Shown here one piece after another: positions 1 to 8,000 of a stretch of 32,107 nt of DNA (positions are counted from its first letter, which is position 1; each line of letters opens with the position of its first letter). The notes under the pieces are model-generated. The model saw only the letters and a program-made list of their open reading frames with translations. It searched no databases and was not told the origin of the DNA. This stretch comes from CAZISM01 sp964541895. Lineage in GTDB: Bacteria > Zhuqueibacterota > Zhuqueibacteria > Residuimicrobiales > Residuimicrobiaceae. The position numbers and the translations under genes are program-made. Location of the stretch: contig CAZISM010000058.1 of the NCBI GenBank assembly GCA_964541895.1, positions 1-32,107 of the forward strand. The letters run 5' to 3'.

Positions 1-3000
1 AATCCGGGAACGTTTCGTACGGTATTGCGGGTGGAAGACGATTCTGACAGTCCCTGCAACTTTAGCACGGACGAAGTCAAGGTGTGGGTCAATGCGGCGC
101 CGGTAGCGGCCGCCGGTGAGGATCAGAAAGGTTCCATCGGTAAAGCGCTGTCCTTTAGCGGCGACAAGAGCAGCGACAGCGATGGCGAACTCACGGCCTA
201 TACCTGGGATTTTGGCGACGGCGGCAAAAGCACAGGCAAGTTTGTGCAGCACTCGTATGCCGCAGCTGGAAATTATCGCGTCAAATTGGCGGTGACCGAT
301 AACGCCGGCGTAGATAACAGCACGCAAACGGATGAATTGAATGTGTTCATTAACGATCCGCCGCTCGCGCGTGCCGGCAAGGACAGCAAAGGCGCCATCG
401 ATGAGGTTCTCAGCTTTGATGGCGGTCTGTCGCTGGACAAGGACGGCTCGCTGGCCGCGTATCGCTGGGATTTCGGCGATGGCAGCAGGCTGGAAGGCAA
501 ACAGGTTTCGCATGCATATAAAAAATCGGGCACGTACACTGTTGTGTTGACGGTGCAGGATAATTCCGGGACCGATTCGGATACACGCTCTGACAGCCTG
601 CGGGTTACGGTCAACCAGCCGCCCGTGGCTGATGCCGGCAAAAATCAATTGGTAACGGCGTCAGAGGTTCAGTTCTCGGCTAAAAATTCCAGCGACGCGG
701 ACGGAGAAATTACTAAATACGAGTGGAACTTTGGCGATGGCGGCACCGCCGTCGGCGCTGCTCCGGTGCATGTATACAGCAAGCCGGGTCGCTACCAGGC
801 GCAAGTTTTGGTGACAGATAATTCCGGCACGACAAACAATCAGGCTTCCGCCACTGTGGCCATTGTGGTAAATGCAAAACCGCTGGCCGATGCGGGCCCT
901 GATCAGAAATGCGGCGTCCATCAGCAGGTGCTGTTTGACGGCTCCGGCTCGCGCGATTCGGACGGCAAAATAGTGGACTATGCCTGGAATTTCGGCGATG
1001 GCGCGACCGCCACCGGCAAATCCGTATCGCATGTGTTTACCCGTCCGGGCATTTTTACCGCCAGGCTCACGGTAAAGGATGACACCGGTCAGGAGCAGGC
1101 GGTGGATTTCGATGAAGCGATTGTTTCGGTGAATGGACAGCCGGTGGCGCACGCCGGCGCTGATGCCATTGCCGAGCCGAGCGGCGTTGTGCTTTTTGAC
1201 GGCAGCGGTTCATACGATGTGGATCAGGACTCGCTGACCTATGCCTGGCAGTTCAGCGATGGCAAAGAGAGTGCAAACAGCGCCAGAACGCGTCGCACCT
1301 TTGCCGCGCCCGGGATCTATCGCGGCGTGCTGACCGTGAACGACGGCAGCAACACCGATAACGCGGTGGCGCGCGATACGGTGGTGATCCGGGTGAACAG
1401 TGCGCCCATCGCCAATGCCGGAAAAAATATCACCAGCTGCGAAAAGACCCTTTTGTTCGACGGCTCTGCTTCGGTGGATTCTGATGGTGATCCGTTGAAT
1501 TTCACCTGGGATTTCGGCGACGGCAGCAGGCCGGAACACGGCGCGCGCGTGTTTCATAAATACGGACACGGCGGCACTTATCCGGTGATTCTGGCCGTGG
1601 ACGACGGGCTCGGGCTGAAGAATTCGCGTCACTCTACTTCCATCACGGTCACGATCAATGAACCGCCCGTAGCCGATGCAGGCAAGGACGAAACCTATTG
1701 TTCCGGCGAGGTCATTATTTTCAATGCCGGCCATTCCCGGGACCCGGAAAACGGTCTCTTGAAATACGAGTGGGATTTCGGCGACGGCAGCCGTGCCGAA
1801 GGTCTGAATCCAACCAAAATTTTCAAGACCGACGGCGTCTACCTGGTCACATTGACGGTCAAGGACGATTCCGGTTTGCCGTGCAACACCGATGTGGCGA
1901 CCAAATCGATTCGCATCATCGAATCGCCGGTAGCCATCGCCGGTCCGGATCAGGAGGTGTGCACCAATACCCAGGTCTCTTTTGACGGCACCGCGTCCCG
2001 CGATTTTGATGGCGTGGTCAATAACTATTTCTGGGATTTCGGCGACGCTACCACCGGCGGCGGCGCCACACCGGTCCATTCCTACAAAAAAGCGGGCGTC
2101 TATCGCGCCGTGTTGACCATCACCGGCGATCAGCGGGGCGAGTGCGATAACACCGACACCGATGAACTGCTGGTCACCGTGCACGATGCGCCGCTGGCGC
2201 AATTCACCGGCAGCAGCGTGGCTGCCGTGAATAAAGCGATACTCTTTGACGCTTCGTCATCGGTGAGCGAGCGGGCAGCCATCAGCAACTATGCCTGGGA
2301 TTTTGGCGATGGTGAACAAGGCACGGGCAGGACCGCCAGTCATGCCTTTAAAAAATCGGGCGAGTATCTGGTCAAGTTGACCATCAGCACAAATGCCACG
2401 AGCTTGTGCAATTCGGCTGTTGCGCAAAAACTGATCACGATCAACGATCGGCCGGTGGCCGACGGCGGTCCGGATCAAGCGGTCGGCATCAACCAGGTGT
2501 TTACGGTGGATGGGTCGGCGTCCAAAGATCCAGATGGCACGCTGGTGTCTTATCAATGGAATTTTGCTGCGGGTGACAGTAAATCCGGCATGATCACGCG
2601 TTACCGTTTTAAAGAGCCCGGTCGGCACGCGGTGGTGCTCACGGTCGTGGATAACACCACTGCGGAAAACAATGCCGATAGCGATACGGTCTGGATTTCG
2701 GTGAACGACCCGATCCGGCCAAAGATCTCGGCCAGGCCGGCCGGCGCCTGTCCGGGTGAGATGGTCTCTTTTAGTGCCGGCGAGTCGAAAAAAAGCATTG
2801 GCAAAAATGTAACCGGCTTTTGGGATTTCGGTGACGGCCAGACCGCCAAAGGCATGCAGGTGGATCATCAGTATAGCAAGAGCGGTCGCTACACGGTCAC
2901 CCTGATGCTGGACGACGGTTTGGCTCTGGACAACAGCAAAACCGATACTTGTATTATTTTTGTGGTGAACCATCAACCTGTGGCTGTGGCCGGCGGCGAT

Positions 3001-3510
3001 CGCGTGACCTGCCCGGGCCGCGAGCTGGTCTTTGACGCCGGCAAATCCTTTGATCTCGACGGGGCCAATTGGAGCGCGGAATGGGATTTTGGTGATGGCG
3101 TCAAGTCGACTGAAAAAATAGCAAAGCACACGTTTACGAAAGCCGGCCGTTATGCGGCTCGCTTGCGGATTTCGGACCAAAGCGGCAGTCGTTGTGCAGT
3201 TGCCGAAGACGTGGCCAATGTGATCGTCAATGCCGCACCGGTGGCAGCAGCAGGTCCGGATCGCCAGGCCTATTGCGGCGGCGCGCATGATGCGGTTCTC
3301 TTTGATGCCACCGGCTCCAGCGATGGCGATGGCGACGGCCTGATCTACGAATGGGATTTTGGCGACGGCACCCGCGCCGGCGGCGCCAAGGTCTACCACA
3401 CGTTTGACAAGCCGGGTGTCTATCTGGTCAAACTGGTCGTCGACGACGGCAGAAAAACACCCTGCAGCAGAACGCAGGATGATGTTCGTATTCAGGTGGT
3501 GAATCATTAA
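1..3510 (+). CDS. Multi-PKD-domain extracellular protein, 5'-truncated
   Basis: The reading frame is open from base 1, so the start lies outside the window. At least 13 consecutive PKD (polycystic kidney disease, Ig-like) domains of about 85-90 residues are visible. Each opens with a linker such as NxxPVADAGPDQ and carries a core WDFGDG, or a variant (WNFGDG, WQFSDG, WNFAAG), followed by a PGxYxVxLTVxD strand. The first 30 or so residues are the end of one more repeat. Several repeats have a Cys near the start and another near the end, which could form disulfides (inference). PKD arrays are typical of surface adhesins, glycan-binding proteins and secreted enzymes, but no catalytic domain is visible here. 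The protein stops directly at the end of repeat 13 (QVVNH), where other repeats continue into a linker. No C-terminal sorting signal, anchor or transmembrane segment is seen. Long antisense frames over this gene are codon-bias shadows. Confidence 0.93.
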   Translation, partial: NPGTFRTVLRVEDDSDSPCNFSTDEVKVWVNAAPVAAAGEDQKGSIGKALSFSGDKSSDSDGELTAYTWDFGDGGKSTGKFVQHSYAAAGNYRVKLAVTDNAGVDNSTQTDELNVFINDPPLARAGKDSKGAIDEVLSFDGGLSLDKDGSLAAYRWDFGDGSRLEGKQVSHAYKKSGTYTVVLTVQDNSGTDSDTRSDSLRVTVNQPPVADAGKNQLVTASEVQFSAKNSSDADGEITKYEWNFGDGGTAVGAAPVHVYSKPGRYQAQVLVTDNSGTTNNQASATVAIVVNAKPLADAGPDQKCGVHQQVLFDGSGSRDSDGKIVDYAWNFGDGATATGKSVSHVFTRPGIFTARLTVKDDTGQEQAVDFDEAIVSVNGQPVAHAGADAIAEPSGVVLFDGSGSYDVDQDSLTYAWQFSDGKESANSARTRRTFAAPGIYRGVLTVNDGSNTDNAVARDTVVIRVNSAPIANAGKNITSCEKTLLFDGSASVDSDGDPLNFTWDFGDGSRPEHGARVFHKYGHGGTYPVILAVDDGLGLKNSRHSTSITVTINEPPVADAGKDETYCSGEVIIFNAGHSRDPENGLLKYEWDFGDGSRAEGLNPTKIFKTDGVYLVTLTVKDDSGLPCNTDVATKSIRIIESPVAIAGPDQEVCTNTQVSFDGTASRDFDGVVNNYFWDFGDATTGGGATPVHSYKKAGVYRAVLTITGDQRGECDNTDTDELLVTVHDAPLAQFTGSSVAAVNKAILFDASSSVSERAAISNYAWDFGDGEQGTGRTASHAFKKSGEYLVKLTISTNATSLCNSAVAQKLITINDRPVADGGPDQAVGINQVFTVDGSASKDPDGTLVSYQWNFAAGDSKSGMITRYRFKEPGRHAVVLTVVDNTTAENNADSDTVWISVNDPIRPKISARPAGACPGEMVSFSAGESKKSIGKNVTGFWDFGDGQTAKGMQVDHQYSKSGRYTVTLMLDDGLALDNSKTDTCIIFVVNHQPVAVAGGDRVTCPGRELVFDAGKSFDLDGANWSAEWDFGDGVKSTEKIAKHTFTKAGRYAARLRISDQSGSRCAVAEDVANVIVNAAPVAAAGPDRQAYCGGAHDAVLFDATGSSDGDGDGLIYEWDFGDGTRAGGAKVYHTFDKPGVYLVKLVVDDGRKTPCSRTQDDVRIQVVNH

Positions 3511-3512
3511 TA

Positions 3513-3626
3513 GGGAATCCCGGGTGTTGCGCTTTTTGCGGCCCCGGGTGTTCCAACAGCAGATTTTGAAACGATACGCGGGACACCCGGAGTTGCCGCA
3601 AAAAGCGCGGCAACATCCGGGGTCCC
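3513..3626. repeat. Double GC-rich hairpin element
   Basis: There are two adjacent imperfect palindromes. The first (3513-3554) pairs GGAA with TTCC and CCCGGG with CCCGGG around a TTTTT loop. The second (3580-3599 against 3607-3626) pairs about 19 bases with two single-base bulges, around the loop AAAAAGC. The first hairpin is also roughly the inverse of the second: one carries GCTTTTTGCGGC, the other GCCGCAAAAAGC. The whole element is therefore a larger inverted repeat. It starts 2 nt after the PKD gene stop codon. It lacks a T-run, so it is not a canonical intrinsic terminator. It resembles an intergenic REP/BIME-type element (inference). Confidence 0.6.
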
Positions 3627-3754
3627 TTGAGCAGTAAAACCCATGTCATCCACTTTCAGCCCGGCCTCTATCGCCTCTGCATCAGTATGCAACCGCTTGC
3701 AGCCGGACCGGGACGGTCCGGCCACGCGCCGTCCGGTCACGCGCACCGCACAGC

Positions 3755-3782
3755 TTTAGAATATATCAAACAGCTTTATAAT
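3755..3782 (+). promoter_or_regulatory. Putative sigma70-type promoter for the STAS/ABC transporter locus
   Basis: A perfect -10 box TATAAT lies at 3777-3782. A weak -35 box TTTAGA lies at 3755-3760, 16 bp away. Transcription would start near 3789, about 30 nt upstream of the STAS start codon. CAGCTTTA occurs at 3751 and again at 3771, overlapping both boxes, and could be an operator (inference). Confidence 0.45.
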
Positions 3783-3819
3783 CATCCATCATTCATACTT
3801 TCGAACAGCAGGAGATCGA

Positions 3820-5043
3820 ATGACCAACTGTACCGTAACCCGGCAGGGCGAAATAACCAGACTCACGATCAGCGGGCGCATTGACAGCATGTCCTCGCCC
3901 GATATCCAGCAGCAGCTGGACGAGTTGATCCTGGGTGGAAGCCGGCGCATCGTAGCCGACCTGGAGCAGGTGAATTTTGTCAGCAGCGCCGGCCTGCGCG
4001 TTTTTCTTTTGGCGCAGAATAAACTCAAAACCGTCGGCGGGCAAGTCATCATGTTCAAGACGCCCGAAAGCGTCATGCGCATTTTTACCATGACGGGATT
4101 TGACAAGCTGTTCAAAGTGGTCTCTTCGGAACAGGAGCTGTCGACGCTTTACGCCTCGTCGGCAGACGCCGCCGAGCTGATCAGCACCGTGGTGGACGGC
4201 ATTACGTTTAAATATCAGGAAAAAGCAGAGGCAGCAGCCGGCCGGCTGCGGATCATCGGTTCTCTGGACAAGCTGGCCGTCTGCGGCTATTCGGAAAGCG
4301 ACGTGGTTACCGTTCCACAGGCAGAGCTGGCGTTTGCCACGGGTCTGGCTACGCTGGGTGAACGATATGAAGAGTATAAAAATCTGTTCGGCGAAGCGAT
4401 GATCATCAATCATCATTTCTATTTTTACCCGGCTGTCAAGCGTCCAGCCGTGGATTACATGTTTTACTCGGGACAGGAGAGCGGCAGCGACGGCCGCTTC
4501 CTGCACGGCTTTGGCTTCAACGGCTCTTTTCGTTACCTGGCTTCATTTGAGGGCAGCGACGAGTTTGTCACCCTGGACCGGCTGGTGCAGTGGATCATGA
4601 CCTTGCCGTCGACCGCACCGCTGCTGGGTCTGGTGCTGCTGGCCGAAAGCAAAGGGGTGTTCGGCATGAATCTCAAGCAGATACCCATTGCCGAGAACAA
4701 GCCGGCTGTCGGCGGCGATATTTTTGACGTCCATCAGGTGACCTCCTGGATCAATTTTCCGGTCGACCCGGCGGAGCAGAATCATATCATCGCAGCAACC
4801 GGGCTGGTATGCCGGGACCGGGGTGCCTGTTCGGCGGCGGCGCAGAGCCTGTTCTCCAGCGAATCCGGCACCCACGTTCATGCCGGCGTTTTCGCCCAGG
4901 GTCCGATCAGCAAAAACCTGGATCAGTTTACCGGTGAGCTGAACCGGGTTTTAACCCAACTCGACATCTCCAAAGTGCAACACCTGCTGGGTCAGAGCCG
5001 CTTCAGCAACGGCATGCTGGGTATAGTGGAATTGAAAGGATAA
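3820..5043 (+). CDS. STAS-domain protein with uncharacterised C-terminal domain
   Basis: The protein has 407 residues. Residues 1-100 form a STAS domain of the SpoIIAA / anti-sigma-factor-antagonist type: an N-terminal beta strand, GRIDS, then DLEQVNFVSSAGLR. The second Ser of that motif (Ser56) sits at the usual phosphoacceptor position. The remaining 300 or so residues are soluble and match no family I recognise; they contain no obvious kinase, phosphatase or transmembrane segment. The ATG is preceded by GGAG with a 5-nt spacer. The stop codon lies 3 nt before the start of the ABC permease/SBP fusion, so the two are almost certainly co-transcribed and probably translationally coupled. STAS proteins are known partners of some ABC systems (MlaB in the Mla lipid transporter), so a regulatory role on the adjacent transporter is plausible. 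A role in partner-switching sigma control is the alternative; no anti-sigma kinase gene lies nearby. Confidence 0.85.
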   Translation: MTNCTVTRQGEITRLTISGRIDSMSSPDIQQQLDELILGGSRRIVADLEQVNFVSSAGLRVFLLAQNKLKTVGGQVIMFKTPESVMRIFTMTGFDKLFKVVSSEQELSTLYASSADAAELISTVVDGITFKYQEKAEAAAGRLRIIGSLDKLAVCGYSESDVVTVPQAELAFATGLATLGERYEEYKNLFGEAMIINHHFYFYPAVKRPAVDYMFYSGQESGSDGRFLHGFGFNGSFRYLASFEGSDEFVTLDRLVQWIMTLPSTAPLLGLVLLAESKGVFGMNLKQIPIAENKPAVGGDIFDVHQVTSWINFPVDPAEQNHIIAATGLVCRDRGACSAAAQSLFSSESGTHVHAGVFAQGPISKNLDQFTGELNRVLTQLDISKVQHLLGQSRFSNGMLGIVELKG

Positions 5044-5046
5044 TAC

Positions 5047-8000
5047 ATGGAACTCTGGGTTGGTGCCGTTAATCTCGGCTTTTTGTATGCCATCATGACC
5101 ATGGGCGTGTTCATCACGTTCCGCATCCACGATTTTCCGGACATAACCGTTGACAGCAGTTTTACCACCGGCGCGGCGGTGGCGGCGGTGCTGATGACCG
5201 CCGGCGTTAATCCGTTGCTGGCCATCAGCGCGGCGTTTGTCCTCGGCATGCTGGCAGGATGGACCACCGCTTTTATTCACACCCGTTTTAAGGTGAACGG
5301 CTTGCTCGCCGGTATCCTGGTGATGACGGCCCTGTATTCCATCAATCTTCATATCATGGGCCGGTCCAATATCCCGTTGTTGAATCAGAGAACATTTTTT
5401 ACCTGGCTGGCGGAAACCAATCCGGGACTGCATCCGGAAATCTGGACCGCCATCGCCCTGGGCGTGCTGTTGATGCTCTTTTGGCTGATTATGTCGTACT
5501 TTTTCAAAACCGATCTGGGCATTGCCATGAGAATCACCGGCAGCAATCCCACCATGGCCTCGGCGAACGGCGTCAATGTGGCGCGCATGACCATGTTCGG
5601 CGTCGCGCTGGCCAACGGCTTTGTCGGCGTCTCCGGCGCCATGGTGGCCCAGTATCAGGGCTTTGCCGATATCGGCATGGGCATCGGCACCGTGGTGATC
5701 GGTCTGGCGGCGGTCATCATCGGCGAATCGATTCTGAAAATCAACACCATGCTGGCGCGCGTGCTCAGTGTGGTGATCGGCGCGATCGTGTTCCGTTTCA
5801 TGATCGCCTTTGCGCTGTTTGTGGGCATGAATCCGATCGATCTCAAACTGTTGACGGCGGTCTTTGTCTTTCTGACCCTGGTTTTTTCCAAATCCATCGG
5901 CAAGGGTGGAGAGTCCGGCCTTGCCAAATGGAAATTCAAACGCTTCTTTGCCAGCCCCAAAGTGCGCTGGGCGCTGGCCGCGGTCGCCGTATTGGCCCTG
6001 GCCGTCACAGGATACCGCTATGTCACCTCGCTGGCGCCGGTCGCCGCAAAAAAACAGATTAAAATCGGCTGTGTGCAGTTGACGGAAAACGGATTGCTCA
6101 ACATCACCCGCGACAGCATGGTGGAAGAGCTGGCGCGATTGGGGTATGAGAACGGCAAAGGGTGTTCGATTCTTCTCGAGAACGCCGGCGGCGATCTACC
6201 CACGGTCAATACGATCCTGGACAAGTTTCAGCGTGAACAGGTGGATGTCATCGTCACCATCTCCACCGGCTGCACGCAGGTGGCCATGAACAAGGTCAAG
6301 GATACGCCGGTGGTGTTTGCCACCGTGGCCAATCCGTTCATCATCAAAGCAGGAAATTCGGATAGCGATCATCTCGCCAACATCACCGGGGTCTATGGTT
6401 GGGTGCCGATGGACAAGACGCTGGCGATGGTGCGCCAGGTCATCCCCGGTCCGCTCACCATTGGTGCGATCTGGGATCCAGCGCAGGCCAATTCCGTTTT
6501 TAATATCGAACAACTGCAGGAGGCGGCCAAATCGTACCCGGATGTGACCTTTATCGGCGCCACCATCACCAACTCGGCGGAAGTGTATCAGGCCGCGGTC
6601 TCGCTGGTGCAAAAGGGCGTGCAGGCCTTTGTGCTGAGCCCGGATAACATCGTCTATTCCGCCTTTGAGTCGGTCGTAAAAGCGGCGCAGCAACGCCACA
6701 TTCCCATTTTCATGAGCGATGTCGAACGGCTGCAGGACGGAGCGCTGGCGGTGCTGGGGTATGATTACACCACCAGCGGCGTGCAGGCGGCGCACCTGGT
6801 GGACCGGATTCTCAAAGGCGAGAAACCGGCGTCCATTCCTTTTGAAAAGTATAAAAAGCTCACCCTGGGCATCAACCTCGACGTCGCCAAACAGTGCGGG
6901 GTCGTTGTTCCTGCCGAGATCAGGAACCAGGCGGATCTGATCGTGGAGGGCGCCAGGCTGAGCAGCAGAAACAAATTAAAGATCGGCATCGTGCAGTTTG
7001 CCCTGGAGCCGAACGTGGAGCTGTGCAAGCAGGGCATCCTGAAAGCGCTGTCGGATCAGGGTTATGACGACGGTCAGGAGATCGAGATCATTTATAAAAA
7101 TGCCCAGGCCGATTTCAGCATGATCAACTCGATCATGCAGGACCTGGTTCGGCGCAAGGTGGACATCATTGTGCCGTTGTCGACGCCCTGCGTGCAATCG
7201 GCGGTGCAGTTTGCCGGCGGGCGTGAAGACGTCAAGGTGGTCTTTACCTACATCTTTGATCCCTTTCGTATCGGTGCGGCCAAGTCGCCGGACGAACATC
7301 CGGCCAACATGAGCGGCATCGCCTGTTTTCCGCCCACGGCGGCGATGCTGGATCTGATCAGGGAGATGGTGCCGGAGCGCAAAAAAATCGGCATTGTCTG
7401 GAACAGTTCGGAAGCGAATTCAGAGTCGGTGGTTCTCAAGCTGCGGGCGCATGCCAAAACGAACGGCCAGGAGCTCCTCGAAGCGACGGTGACCAATCCG
7501 TCCGAAGTGCTGGAGGCCGCCCGTTCGCTGGTGCTGAAAGGCGCGCAGGTGCTGTTGAACGGCGGCGACAACACGGTGAACGTGGGCTTCGACAGTTACG
7601 CCAAAGTGGCGCAGGAGAACCGGATCCCGATTTTTTCCGTGGATTCCGAATTCATCGACAAGGGCGCTCTGGCGGTGCTGGGGCCGGATTATTATCAAAC
7701 CGGTTACGAAGGCGGCGAGTACCTGGCGCGCGTGCTCAAAGGCGCCCGTCCGGCCACTCTGCCGGTGGCCCAGACCAAAGCCACGCAGTTTATGGTGAAC
7801 ACGGCGGTGGCGCAGGCCTGCGGCATTCAGGTCAGCCCGGCCATTCTTAAAAAAGCCCAAAGAGTTGTTAATGGCGAAACGCCGGCGGCCGGCCCGGCCA
7901 GGCGGCTGGCGCTGTTTCTCTTTAGCGATCACAATCTGATTATCGAAACCGCACAGGGCGTGAAGGACGAGCTGGAAACCAGCGGCGCCCTGAAAAAGTA

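Larger units (their letters stand above)
3511..3819. other. Non-coding spacer rich in palindromes
   Basis: This 309-nt spacer between the PKD gene and the STAS gene holds no convincing gene. From left to right it contains two large GC-rich hairpins (3513-3554 and 3580-3626), a compact hairpin (CCGGACCG at 3703-3710 pairing with CGGTCCGG at 3714-3721), and an AT-rich stretch with a TATAAT box and a repeated CAGCTTTA motif just before the STAS gene. Short frames here lack ribosome binding sites and similarity to anything I recognise. Confidence 0.7.

Noticed and set aside
2257..3507. Long antisense frame (416 codons) over the PKD gene, and similar long antisense frames at 661-1152 and 1210-2202
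   Set aside because: They overlap a clearly repeated coding pattern on the plus strand and arise from the codon bias and repeats of the PKD domains. They lack ribosome binding sites and similarity.
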